From: Gemmiger formicilis
GTDB taxonomy: Bacteria > Bacillota > Clostridia > Oscillospirales > Ruminococcaceae
Reading direction: 5' to 3'
Length of the DNA: 33,533 bases
Assembly (NCBI RefSeq): GCF_016900095.1
Contig: NZ_JACJJP010000034.1
Location: 1 to 33,533, forward strand
The notes under the pieces are model-generated. The model did not search any database and was not told where the DNA came from. It saw only the letters and a list, made by a program, of their open reading frames with translations. Positions 8,409 through 15,927 of the stretch are shown piece by piece. The stretch's first letter is position 1; every line of letters begins with the position of its first letter. The position numbers and the translations under genes were made by a program.

Positions 8409-11075
8409 ATGAGCAAGAAGTTCCTTTACCTGTTCAAAGAAGGTCATGACGCCTTCGGCGGCGACCAGACCACCATGAAGAACATTCTGGGTGGCAAGGG
8501 CGCCGGCCTGGCCGAGATGACCCATGCCGGCATGCCGGTTCCCCAGGGCTTCACCATCACCACCGAAGCCTGCACCCAGTACTATGCCGACCACCGCGAG
8601 ATCAACGAAGAGATCCGCGCCGACATCTTCAAGTATATGGGCATTCTGGAAGAACAGACCGGCAAGAAGTTCGGTGACATCGAGAATCCCCTGCTGGTTT
8701 CCGTCCGTTCCGGCGCCCGTATGTCCATGCCCGGCATGATGGATACCATCCTGAACCTGGGCCTGAACGACCAGGCTGTGGAAGGTCTGGCCAAGAAGAC
8801 CGACAATCCCCGCTTCGCTTACGACTGCTATCGCCGTTTCATCCAGATGTACTCCGACGTCGTCATGGAACTGGGCAAGAGCTTCTTTGAAGAGCGCATC
8901 GACGCCATGAAGGAAAAGAAGGGCGTGACCCAGGACGTGGACCTGACCGCCGACGACCTGAAGGAACTGGTCAAGGAGTTCAAGGCCATCTACCTGGAAA
9001 AGCAGGGCAGCGAATTCCCGCAGGACCCGAAGGAACAGCTGATCGGCGCTGTCAAGGCCGTTTTCCGTTCCTGGGACAACCCCCGCGCCAACGTGTATCG
9101 TAAGATGAACGAGATTCCCTACGAATGGGGCACCGCTGTCAACGTGCAGCAGATGGCCTTCGGCAACTCCGGCATGCGTTCCGGCACCGGCGTTGCGTTC
9201 ACCCGTAACCCCGCCACCGGCGAAAAGAAGCTGATGGGCGAATACCTGATCAACGCCCAGGGCGAAGACGTGGTGGCCGGTATCCGTACTCCCTCCCCCA
9301 TCAGCAAGCTGCATGAGGAGATGCCGGAAGTCTACGACCAGTTCGTGGAGATCGCCACCCGGCTGGAGAACTACTACAAGGATATGCAGGACATGGAGTT
9401 CACCATCGAAGATGGTAAGCTGTTCATGCTGCAGACCCGTAACGGCAAGCGTACCGCCCAGGCTGCTCTGCAGATTGCCTGCGACCTGGTGGACGAGGGC
9501 GTCATCGACCAGCGCACCGCCGTGCTGCGCGTAGAGCCCAAGCAGCTGGACACCCTGCTGCATCCCCAGTTCGACGCTGCCGCTCTGAAGGCCGCCGAAG
9601 CCATCGGCAAGGGCCTGGCCGCTTCTCCGGGATCCGCCTGCGGCCGTGTTGTCTTCAGCGCCGAAAACGCCGAAGAGAAGGTCAAGGACGCCGACTGGAA
9701 GAAGGTCGTCCTGGTTCGTCTGGAAACCAGCCCCGAAGACATCGTCGGCATGCAGGTTTCTCAGGGCATCCTGACCGTCCGTGGCGGCATGACCAGCCAC
9801 GCCGCCGTTGTGGCTCGCGGCATGGGCACCTGCTGTGTCTCCGGCTGCGGCAACGACAATGATGTCACCATCGACTACGACGCCAAGGTCTTCACCATCA
9901 ACGGCCACACCTTCCATGAGGGTGACTGGATCTCCATCGACGGTTCCACCGGCAACGTCTACGAAGGCCAGATTGCCACCGTCGCTTCCACCGAAAACGC
10001 CAACTTCAAGCGCTTCATGCAGTGGGCCGACGAAGCTCGTCAGCTGAAGGTTCTGACCAACGCCGACAACCCGACCGACGCACAGAACGCCGTGGATATG
10101 GGTGCTGAAGGCATCGGCCTGTGCCGTACCGAGCATATGTTCTTTGCCGAAGACCGCATCAAGGCCGTGCGTGAGATGATCTGCGCCCGTACCGTGGAAG
10201 AGCGCAAGGCTGCTCTGGCCAAGGTTGAGCCGTTCCAGGAAGCTGACTTCATCGCCATGTACAAGATCATGGGCGACCGTCCCATGACCATCCGTTATCT
10301 GGACCCGCCTCTGCATGAATTCCTGCCCACCAAGGCGGAAGACATCGCCGAGCTGGCCGCCGACATGGGCATGACCGCCGAAGAGCTGACCAACGTGGTT
10401 GTCAGCCTGCATGAGTTCAACCCCATGATGGGTCACCGTGGCTGCCGTCTGTGCGTCACCTACCCTGAAATCGCCGAGATGCAGACCAACGCCGTCATCA
10501 AGGCCGCGCTGAAGGTTTCTGCCGAGACCGGCAAGATGATCACTCCGCACATCATGATTCCTCTGGTGGGCGAAGTCAAGGAACTCAAGTACGTCAAGGA
10601 TGTCGTCGTCAAGACCGCCGACAAGCTGATTGCCGAGGCCGGCGTTGACATGAAGTACCAGGTCGGTACCATGATCGAAATCCCGCGTGCTGCTCTGACC
10701 GCCGGCGAGATCGCCAAGGAAGCCGACTTCTTCAGCTTCGGCACCAACGACCTGACCCAGATGACCTTCGGCTTCAGCCGTGACGACGCTGCCAAGTTCC
10801 TGACTGCCTACTACGACAACAAGATCTATGAGAGCGATCCGTTCCAGCACCTCGACCAGGTCGGTGTCGGCAAGCTGATCAAGATGGCTGCTCATGACGG
10901 CCGCGAGACCAACCCCAACCTGGGTCTGGGCATCTGCGGCGAGCACGGCGGCGACCCCAGCAGCGTTGAGTTCTGCCACAATGTTGGCCTGGACTACGTC
11001 AGCTGCTCTCCCTACCGTGTGCCTATCGCTCGTCTGGCCGCCGCCCAGGCTGCGATCAAGAATCCTCGCAAGTAA
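8409..11075 (+). CDS. ppdK: Pyruvate, phosphate dikinase
   Basis: The protein has 888 residues, close to the roughly 875 of the Clostridium symbiosum enzyme. It interconverts pyruvate + ATP + Pi with phosphoenolpyruvate + AMP + PPi in the cytoplasm and serves PPi-linked glycolysis in many gut clostridia. The N-terminal ATP-grasp part begins with YLFKEGHDAFGGD and contains GGKGAGLAEMTHAGMPVPQGFTIT and the RSGARMSMPGMMDT loop. The phosphohistidine domain carries GGMTSHAAVVARGMG, with the catalytic His at about 464. The C-terminal PEP/pyruvate barrel contains GLCRTEHMFF, PMMGHRGCRL, FSFGTNDLTQMTFGFSRDD and the GLGICGEHGGDP lid. All catalytic segments look intact. It has its own promoter and a strong ribosome site. 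Codon use is highly biased, consistent with high expression, and this produces a long antisense open frame that is not a gene. Confidence 0.98.
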   Translation: MSKKFLYLFKEGHDAFGGDQTTMKNILGGKGAGLAEMTHAGMPVPQGFTITTEACTQYYADHREINEEIRADIFKYMGILEEQTGKKFGDIENPLLVSVRSGARMSMPGMMDTILNLGLNDQAVEGLAKKTDNPRFAYDCYRRFIQMYSDVVMELGKSFFEERIDAMKEKKGVTQDVDLTADDLKELVKEFKAIYLEKQGSEFPQDPKEQLIGAVKAVFRSWDNPRANVYRKMNEIPYEWGTAVNVQQMAFGNSGMRSGTGVAFTRNPATGEKKLMGEYLINAQGEDVVAGIRTPSPISKLHEEMPEVYDQFVEIATRLENYYKDMQDMEFTIEDGKLFMLQTRNGKRTAQAALQIACDLVDEGVIDQRTAVLRVEPKQLDTLLHPQFDAAALKAAEAIGKGLAASPGSACGRVVFSAENAEEKVKDADWKKVVLVRLETSPEDIVGMQVSQGILTVRGGMTSHAAVVARGMGTCCVSGCGNDNDVTIDYDAKVFTINGHTFHEGDWISIDGSTGNVYEGQIATVASTENANFKRFMQWADEARQLKVLTNADNPTDAQNAVDMGAEGIGLCRTEHMFFAEDRIKAVREMICARTVEERKAALAKVEPFQEADFIAMYKIMGDRPMTIRYLDPPLHEFLPTKAEDIAELAADMGMTAEELTNVVVSLHEFNPMMGHRGCRLCVTYPEIAEMQTNAVIKAALKVSAETGKMITPHIMIPLVGEVKELKYVKDVVVKTADKLIAEAGVDMKYQVGTMIEIPRAALTAGEIAKEADFFSFGTNDLTQMTFGFSRDDAAKFLTAYYDNKIYESDPFQHLDQVGVGKLIKMAAHDGRETNPNLGLGICGEHGGDPSSVEFCHNVGLDYVSCSPYRVPIARLAAAQAAIKNPRK

Positions 11076-11196
11076 AACCGTTGGACTCTTGGAGCTCACG
11101 CTCAGCTTAGAGGATGCGCAAGCATTCCAAAAAGCGCATAACAGCGTGATAAAGCCAAGCCGATGGCGTGATATCGACTTGGAGATCTACCTGTAA
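11076..11196 (+). pseudogene. Orphan coding remnant after ppdK
   Basis: In a frame different from ppdK, the stretch up to TAA at 11194-11196 reads as a well-formed protein end (…SLEDAQAFQKAHN…PSRWRDIDLEIYL). It has no good ATG start or ribosome site; a TTG at 11089 would give only 35 residues. I do not recognise the family. It looks like the last codons of a gene whose body has been lost, lying exactly where the backbone meets the mobile module. A genuine small protein using TTG cannot be excluded. Confidence 0.35.
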
Positions 11197-11202
11197 TACG
11201 CC

Positions 11203-11242
11203 AATCCCCCTGCTACTGATTTCAGTTGCAGGGGGATTTTTT
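11203..11242 (+). terminator. Intrinsic terminator downstream of ppdK
   Basis: Arms 11204-11213 and 11228-11237 form a perfect 10-bp stem ending in CCCCCTGC/GCAGGGGG. The loop itself contains an inner 5-bp ACTGA/TCAGT stem. TTTTTT follows at 11237-11242. Confidence 0.9.
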
Positions 11243-11384
11243 ATGCCTACTTTTTGTTCAAAAGGCGATTTTGGGCCCGGAAAATCTGGAATTTCTGAAA
11301 ATGTACCCGTTTTTTCGTATACATTTTTGGGCACAAAACGCCTCTTGCAAGCCTTATTTTTACCAAGAAAGGAAGCGTATTGTC

Positions 11385-12260
11385 ATGGCAGAAAACCAAG
11401 TCCAAAACCCACCGGCTGAAAAAGTAATCGCTCTTTCAGCCAGTCAGCTGGAACCCTTTCAGGGGCATCCCTTCCGGGTGGCCAGCGGCGAGGAAATGGA
11501 ACAACTCAAGGAAAGCATCCGGGAGTACGGTGTTCTCTCGCCGCTGCTGGTCCGCCCCCGTGGGGATGGTCGCTACGAGATCGTCAGCGGACACCGCCGC
11601 AAGGCCGCCTGCGAGGCCCTGGGCATCACCGAACTGCCGGTACTGGTCCGGGAAATGACCGACGATGAGGCGGTGATCCTGATGGTGGACAGCAACATCC
11701 AGCGGGAGCATATCCTGCCCAGCGAAAAGGCGTTTGCCTATAAGATGAAGATGGAAGCCATCACACACCAAGGCAAGACAACTTCTCGCCAAGTTGGCGA
11801 GAAGTCATGGAGTGTGGAACAAGTCAGTCAAAATAGCAACGACAGCCAACGGCAAGTCCATCGCTACATCCGCCTGACCCACCTGATCCCCTCCATCCTC
11901 CAGATGGTAGACGAATACCAGATTGCCTTCAATCCGGCGGTGGAGATCTCCTACCTGACCGAGGAACACCAGCGAATGCTCAAAGAGGAGATGGACGCCT
12001 GTCAGGCCACACCGTCCCTCACCCAGTCCCGCACCCTCAAACAAATGAGCAAGGAGGGAACCCTGACCCGAGAATACCTGCATCACTTGCTCACCGAGGA
12101 AAAGCCCAACCAGCGGCAGAAGTTCTTCCTCAATCAGGAGGACGTGCAGCGGTATTTCCCCAAGCACTACACCCCGCAGCAGATGCAGCAGGTTATCCTC
12201 CATCTGCTTCACACCTGGCAGCACAAACGCGGCTACAACAAGGATACTCAGGAACGCTGA
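11385..12260 (+). CDS. ParB/RepB/Spo0J-family protein of a mobile element
   Basis: The protein has 291 residues from ATG 11385 (MAENQVQN), which has GAAAGGAAG upstream; the frame is open further upstream through terminator sequence, so the later start is right. The N-terminal ParB nuclease-fold domain is clear: FRVASGEEMEQLKESIREYGVLSPLLVRP, then YEIVSGHRRKAACEALG with the GHRR box, then VDSNIQREHILPSEKAFAYKMKMEA. A middle helix-turn-helix (WSVEQVSQNSNDSQRQVHRYIRLTHL) follows. These proteins bind DNA and, in chromosomal and plasmid forms, use CTP to spread on partition sites. No ParA is adjacent. It is followed 12 nt later by tnpV, an arrangement common in clostridial mobilizable and conjugative elements, where its role (segregation or regulation) is not established. 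Confidence 0.88.
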   Translation: MAENQVQNPPAEKVIALSASQLEPFQGHPFRVASGEEMEQLKESIREYGVLSPLLVRPRGDGRYEIVSGHRRKAACEALGITELPVLVREMTDDEAVILMVDSNIQREHILPSEKAFAYKMKMEAITHQGKTTSRQVGEKSWSVEQVSQNSNDSQRQVHRYIRLTHLIPSILQMVDEYQIAFNPAVEISYLTEEHQRMLKEEMDACQATPSLTQSRTLKQMSKEGTLTREYLHHLLTEEKPNQRQKFFLNQEDVQRYFPKHYTPQQMQQVILHLLHTWQHKRGYNKDTQER

Positions 12261-12272
12261 AGGAGGCACACC

Positions 12273-12635
12273 ATGAAACTGACTTACACCGAGACCGATG
12301 GCTATCTCATTCCCGATCTGGTTCTCCCCGAAACCGATACCCGGCCCATCGGCAAATACGGTGAACTGCGGCGGCAGTTCTTGAAGGAGCATCGCCCCGA
12401 CTTATTCGACCTCATGCTTCTGGAAGGTACGCTGCACAGCCACCTGGCCGATGTAGACACCGAAGCCCGACAGATGGTAGAGGACACCATCAACCAGATA
12501 GCCCGCCAGCAGGGCGTGGATGAAGCCCTCAAACAGGCCGATCCGCTGGCCTGGGCAGGGCGCATGAATGCAATCAAGAATGCAGCCGAGGAAGCGGTCC
12601 TGCCGGACCTTCTATACGGGGACGCACTGGAGTGA
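12273..12635 (+). CDS. tnpV: Transposon-encoded protein TnpV
   Basis: A 120-residue protein with the features of the TnpV family first named on Tn4451-type elements. It starts with MKLTYTETDGYLIPDL, which matches the family's opening, then GKYGELRRQFLKEHRPDLFDLMLLEG, a helical middle 'LHSHLADVDTEARQMVEDTINQ', and a GVDEALKQADPLAWAGRMN tail. The biochemical function of TnpV is unknown. It is soluble with no obvious catalytic motif. A GAAGGAGG site precedes the ATG. It is probably co-transcribed with the parB-like gene 12 nt upstream. Confidence 0.9.
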   Translation: MKLTYTETDGYLIPDLVLPETDTRPIGKYGELRRQFLKEHRPDLFDLMLLEGTLHSHLADVDTEARQMVEDTINQIARQQGVDEALKQADPLAWAGRMNAIKNAAEEAVLPDLLYGDALE

Positions 12636-12717
12636 TTCCTTTTCAGCACGTACAAAAAGGCCTGTCCGCAGGGGTAACGAGCACTGGCTTTGTATAGCTT
12701 TTGCAAGCCATACGCCG

Positions 12718-12762
12718 CCCCAGCGCAGGACGCTGGCAAGGGGCGCAGCCCCTATGACCCCC
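12718..12762 (+). other. Candidate origin of transfer (oriT) hairpin region
   Basis: In the 200-nt gap before mobC, a 6-bp hairpin CCAGCG/CGCTGG (12720-12736) is followed at once by a 5-bp hairpin GGGGC/GCCCC with a 3-nt loop (12740-12752) and then a short sequence ending in six Cs. Paired hairpins immediately upstream of mobC and relaxase genes are the usual setting of oriT in MOBP elements. The nic site was not identified, so this is inference from position and structure. Confidence 0.4.
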
Positions 12763-12789
12763 CGAAAATCCAACAACGCAACAATGCAG

Positions 12790-12816
12790 AGACCGAGCAG
12801 CGATGCCCGGTCTTTT
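12790..12816 (+). terminator. Possible weak terminator/attenuator before mobC
   Basis: AGACCG (12790-12795) pairs with CGGTCT (12808-12813) around a 12-nt loop, followed by TTT. It may end transcription from parB-tnpV or may be part of the oriT structure. Confidence 0.4.
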
Positions 12817-12835
12817 GCTATATGGAGGTGAAATT

Positions 12836-13117
12836 ATGTTGACTCGAAACGTGCAGATGAATATCCGGGTGACACCAGAAGAAAAGAAGCTGTTTGAACA
12901 GGCAGCCACCCAATGCGGGCTGACACTCTCCCAATACATCCGCATGCGGCTACACAACCAGATGCCCCGGCAACTGCCCAACGCCGACTACCGGCAGGTG
13001 CTGGATGCTCTCACCGCCCTCTACCACAAGGGCAACACACCGGAGGTGCAGCGGGAAATTCTGGACACGCTGCTGACCGTTCAGAGGGCGGTTACAGTGC
13101 CGCAGAAGGAGGAATGA
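12836..13117 (+). CDS. MobC-like relaxosome accessory protein
   Basis: A 93-residue protein starting at 12836 (MLTRNVQMNIRVTPEEKK) with GGAGGTGAAATT directly upstream. 'NVQMNIRVTPEEKKLFEQAATQCGLTLSQYIRMRL' is the ribbon-helix-helix DNA-binding start typical of MobC-type mobilization proteins: a strand with alternating polar residues, then two helices. Such proteins bind oriT and help the relaxase nick. The stop codon lies within the ribosome site of the relaxase gene (4 nt apart), so the two are translationally coupled. Confidence 0.82.
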   Translation: MLTRNVQMNIRVTPEEKKLFEQAATQCGLTLSQYIRMRLHNQMPRQLPNADYRQVLDALTALYHKGNTPEVQREILDTLLTVQRAVTVPQKEE

Positions 13118-13121
13118 GAAG

Positions 13122-14507
13122 ATGGCTGTCACCAAGATCTGGCCCGTGAAAGGGCGTCTGGATGCGGTCATACGCTATGCCGGAAACGAAGAAAAGACCC
13201 GGCTGCCGGACCTGACCGGTCTGTCTGCGGGCAAGGACGATCTGAGCGACGTGCTGCAGTATGCCGCCAATGACGCCAAAACCACCCGGGAAAGTCAGCT
13301 GTTTGTCAGCGGTGTCAACTGTGTGCCGGAGATTGCCCGCCAACAGATGGAACTGACCAAACAGCAGTTCGGCAAGACCGGCGGCACGGTGGCTTTCCAT
13401 GCTTACCAGAGTTTTCGCCCCGGCGAGGTCACGCCGGAGCAGTGCCACGCCATCGGAGTGGAACTGGCTAAACGGGTGTGGGGTGACCGCTTTCAGGTGC
13501 TGGTAGCCACCCACCTGAACACCGATTGCTGCCACAATCATTTCGTCATCAACTCGGTGTCCTTCGTAGACGGCAAACGGTACAACGACTGTAAAAAGAC
13601 CTACCGCGCCCTGCAGGACGCCTCAGATGAACTTTGCCGGGAGCAGGGGCTTTCGGTGGTAGACAAAAAGGACGCCCACCGGGTGCCTCGCAACCTCTAT
13701 CTGGCTGAGAAAGCCGGAGAGCCTACCCGGTATAACGTCATGCGCCAGGACATTGATCTGGCCATCCTGCGCAGTGAAACGCCCCGAGATCTGCCCCGCA
13801 TCCTGCGCAAGATGGGCTATGAGGTCGACTTCAATCCCAACCACAAATACCCGACTATCAAGTTGCCCCATGACCGCCGCGCCGTGCGCTTCAAGACGCT
13901 GGGTGAGGAGTACACCCCGCAGGCAATGGCCCAGCGCATCCAGCAGAACCAGAAGATGGGGATTTTCAAACGCATGGAGATCTACAACAAGCGGTATCCG
14001 CCGGTGCATCCCCATTACCATAAACTGCGTCAGGACTTCCGCAAGGCCATCATGGAAGCGTTCGGTATCTACCGCACCTACCTGTATTACTGCTATCTGC
14101 TGGGCAAGCTGCCTACCACAACCCCCAACTACCGCCCGCCTCATCCTGCCATGCGGGAGGATTACCGCCGCTGGGCAGAAATCGAAAAGCAACTGCATCT
14201 TCTGGAACAGCATTCGCTGAATACCGCAGGGGACGTAGCTGCTTTTGCATCGGAGCAGGAGCAGAAACTGACCGATCTGGAAACCCGGCGCACCAAGTGC
14301 CGCAATCGTCTGCGCCGCTGCCGCGACCCGACCGAGTGTGAGGCCCTCCACACTGAAAAGGATGAACTGACCAAACAGATCATCGAAACAAGAAAGGAAC
14401 TGCACACAGCCCAGCAAATTCCCGCCCGTGTCAAACGTATGCGAGAGAACATCCAACTGTTGAACGACCGTGAGCAGCAGCGCGCCGCCCACCAGAAAGA
14501 ACGATAA
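13122..14507 (+). CDS. MOBP-type relaxase/mobilization nuclease
   Basis: The protein has 461 residues with a start at 13122 preceded by GGAGGAATGAGAAG. Relaxases nick one strand at oriT through a tyrosine, stay bound to the 5' end and lead the strand into a recipient cell. The N-terminus carries a candidate catalytic Tyr at 19 (IRYAGNEEKT). The metal-binding triad is clear in THLNTDCCHNHFVINSV (His 131, 138, 140), and the 'DGKRYNDCKKTYRALQDASDELCREQGL' block is typical of this clostridial family. The C-terminal third (about 350-461) is charged and coiled-coil-like (QEQKLTDLETRRTKCRNRL). No type IV secretion genes are in the window, so transfer would need a helper system or genes outside. Confidence 0.92.
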   Translation: MAVTKIWPVKGRLDAVIRYAGNEEKTRLPDLTGLSAGKDDLSDVLQYAANDAKTTRESQLFVSGVNCVPEIARQQMELTKQQFGKTGGTVAFHAYQSFRPGEVTPEQCHAIGVELAKRVWGDRFQVLVATHLNTDCCHNHFVINSVSFVDGKRYNDCKKTYRALQDASDELCREQGLSVVDKKDAHRVPRNLYLAEKAGEPTRYNVMRQDIDLAILRSETPRDLPRILRKMGYEVDFNPNHKYPTIKLPHDRRAVRFKTLGEEYTPQAMAQRIQQNQKMGIFKRMEIYNKRYPPVHPHYHKLRQDFRKAIMEAFGIYRTYLYYCYLLGKLPTTTPNYRPPHPAMREDYRRWAEIEKQLHLLEQHSLNTAGDVAAFASEQEQKLTDLETRRTKCRNRLRRCRDPTECEALHTEKDELTKQIIETRKELHTAQQIPARVKRMRENIQLLNDREQQRAAHQKER

Positions 14508-14535
14508 CCACCCTATCACAGAAAGGATAAAGACT

Positions 14536-14862
14536 ATGAATCCCAATGGAATTTTGACTACTTACGAAGAACGCATGAAAGCAAATCTGCAGCAGTACCA
14601 GCGCCCCGAGAAGGCCGGGATCTTCCGGCTGCGCCTTGATCACCGCACCTGGGGCAAGCACATGTGCCTGTTCTGCTACTTCACCGATCTGGACACCGGC
14701 GAAAAGCTCCGTCTGGCATGCTGGCGTGGTGCCGGAGAGCGCTACGCGCCCCGCAAATGCGCCATCGACTTCGCCAAGGTCCGTGACCGTACCATTTGGC
14801 GCTGCACCCTGACAGCAAACGTGTACGGCATCATCGACTGGATTGACGCGGAGTCGCTGTAA
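14536..14862 (+). CDS. Conserved hypothetical protein of the mobilization module
   Basis: A 108-residue protein. Start at 14536 (MNPNGILTTYEERMKANLQQY) has GAAAGGATAAAG upstream and follows the relaxase by 28 nt; a longer frame overlapping the relaxase lacks a ribosome site. It is basic and soluble. Visible parts are 'GIFRLRLDHRTWGKHMCLFCYFTDLDTGEKLRLACWR' followed by a beta-rich 'RDRTIWRCTLTANVYGIIDWIDAESL'. I do not recognise a domain. Its position after the relaxase and before a terminator suggests a mobile-element accessory, possibly binding DNA. Confidence 0.68.
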   Translation: MNPNGILTTYEERMKANLQQYQRPEKAGIFRLRLDHRTWGKHMCLFCYFTDLDTGEKLRLACWRGAGERYAPRKCAIDFAKVRDRTIWRCTLTANVYGIIDWIDAESL

Positions 14863-14902
14863 GAAAAGTCTGCAATCCCACTTTGTAACGTGATATAAGC
14901 GA

Positions 14903-14943
14903 CAGCCCCTACCTGTGTATGGATGCACAGGTAGGGGCTGTTT
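14903..14943. terminator. Long hairpin terminator at the end of the mobilization operon
   Basis: A perfect 15-bp stem (CAGCCCCTACCTGTG at 14903-14917, its complement at 14926-14940) with an 8-nt loop is followed on the plus strand by TTT. It lies between the converging hypothetical gene (ends 14862) and XRE gene (ends 14945), so it can serve both directions. The T-tract is clearer on the plus side. Confidence 0.8.
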
Positions 14944-14944
14944 G

Positions 14945-15187
14945 CTATTTCAGTTCTTGTTCCAGACTATCAAACTCAGGTGTAGAGAAAAACTCACCTA
15001 ATGTGATGTCCAAGCCATCGCAAATCATCTTTATCGTAATCAGTTTCGGGTTTTGACTTTTCCCGTACAAAATGTTCTTAATGCTGGACGGCGGAAGCGC
15101 AGAAATCGTAGCCAATTTGTTGATGCTGATGCCACGTTCCCCGCATAATTCCAAAATACGGTTGCGGACAGCAGTAACGGTATCCAT
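14945..15187 (-). CDS. XRE-family HTH transcriptional regulator
   Basis: An 80-residue protein that is essentially one HTH_3 domain: 'VRNRILELCGERGISINKLATISALPPSSIKNILYG' gives helices 1 to 4 with the recognition helix around PPSSIKNIL, then 'KLITIKMICDGLDITLGEFF' closes the domain. The start at 15187 has GGGGGAGG upstream. It is transcribed divergently from the SLOG-family gene. The 116-nt gap between them carries three copies of an 8-bp repeat, the expected layout for a repressor controlling itself and its neighbour. That regulatory link is inferred. Confidence 0.9.
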   Translation of the reverse strand: MDTVTAVRNRILELCGERGISINKLATISALPPSSIKNILYGKSQNPKLITIKMICDGLDITLGEFFSTPEFDSLEQELK

Positions 15188-15248
15188 GCGCTTTCGCCTC
15201 CCCCGAATTGTTTGTCATATATAGAATAAACAACTCAGTTGCCAAATA

Positions 15249-15292
15249 TAGGCTATGCGTGCTACTATTAGGCTATGTATAGCCTATATTTG
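15249..15292. promoter_or_regulatory. Operator: three TAGGCTAT repeats in the XRE/SLOG divergent region
   Basis: TAGGCTAT occurs at 15249-15256 and 15269-15276 (20 nt apart, two helical turns) and inverted at 15279-15286. The outer copies extend to a 14-bp inverted repeat (15243-15256 with 15279-15292). A candidate plus promoter, TTGCCA (15239-15244) and TACTAT (15263-15268) with an 18-nt spacer, is overlapped by these repeats, and the SLOG ribosome site starts right after. This fits repression by the adjacent XRE protein. Confidence 0.65.
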
Positions 15293-15303
15293 AGGTGAAA
15301 AGT

Positions 15304-15738
15304 ATGGAAAAGAAAGCATGTACCTTCTTTGGACACCGTGACAGCCCGGAAACTATCAAACCGAAAATCCGGGCGGCGGTAATTGATCTGATCGAAAATC
15401 ACGGAGTAACCATGTTCTATGTTGGAAATCAGGGCAATTTTGACCGTCTGGTGCGTTCTGTTCTGAAAGAGGTAACAACGGCGTATCCAGGAGTCGGATA
15501 CGCCGTTGTTCTTGCTTATATGCCCTCTGCCAAGAAAAGTGCAGATGATTTTTCTGACACATTGCTGCCAGATGGAATTGAAAAAGTTCCAAAACGCTTC
15601 GCTATCTCCTGGCGCAATAAGTGGATGATTGAACATGCAGACTATGTGGTTACCTATGTGACCCGCTTATTTGGGGGTGCTGCACAATTCTCGGCTTTAG
15701 CCAAATCGAAGGGAAAGATTATATACGATATAAAATAG
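15304..15738 (+). CDS. SLOG-family (DprA/YpsA/LOG-like Rossmann) protein
   Basis: A 144-residue protein from ATG 15304 with GAGGTG just upstream. It opens with CTFFGHRDSPETIKPKIRAAVIDLIENHGVTMFYVGNQGNFDRLV. The 'FFGHRD' and 'FYVGNQGNFD' motifs are typical of SLOG domain proteins (the YpsA / DUF1273-like branch), a Rossmann-like fold that binds nucleotides or nucleotide-derived ligands. The end 'HADYVVTYVTRLFGGAAQFSALAKSKGKIIYDI' is the family's last helix-strand pair. SLOG proteins are widespread in prophages, mobile elements and conflict systems, where they are proposed as ligand sensors. The ligand is unknown here. It is a single-gene unit opposite the XRE regulator. Confidence 0.8.
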   Translation: MEKKACTFFGHRDSPETIKPKIRAAVIDLIENHGVTMFYVGNQGNFDRLVRSVLKEVTTAYPGVGYAVVLAYMPSAKKSADDFSDTLLPDGIEKVPKRFAISWRNKWMIEHADYVVTYVTRLFGGAAQFSALAKSKGKIIYDIK

Positions 15739-15770
15739 GAGCATAGTTCATATAAAATGTGAAATATGTG

Positions 15771-15798
15771 TTGTGCTTTCTATGATAACAGGTATAAT
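15771..15798 (+). promoter_or_regulatory. Promoter for the type I restriction-modification operon
   Basis: TTGTGC (15771-15776), 16-nt spacer, TATAAT (15793-15798). The 10-mer ATAATTATAT, containing the palindrome ATAATTAT, occurs at 15794-15803 and again at 15808-15817, overlapping and following the -10. This could be a regulator site. The hsdR start is about 125 nt downstream. Confidence 0.6.
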
Positions 15799-15927
15799 TA
15801 TATGTGGATAATTATATATTTTTTAGTCAAATGTGATGTAACATTTCAAAATAGAACTACTGTGCCGTAAACCGCTAATGAAACTTAGCTACGCCGGAGC
15901 CAAAGAAAAAGGAAGGGGGAAACTGAT

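Noticed and set aside
8283-11099. 938-codon open frame antisense to ppdK
   Set aside because: It is the complement of an intact, motif-rich ppdK with strong GC-biased codon use. The translated protein is His/Val/Gly-rich with no domain pattern and no ribosome site.
11226-11384. 53-codon upstream extension of the ParB-like gene
   Set aside because: It would begin inside the ppdK terminator and lacks a ribosome site. The start at 11385 has one, and family similarity begins after it.
13623-14546. 307-codon frame antisense to the relaxase
   Set aside because: Overlaps the relaxase and the start of the next gene and contains no recognisable domain.
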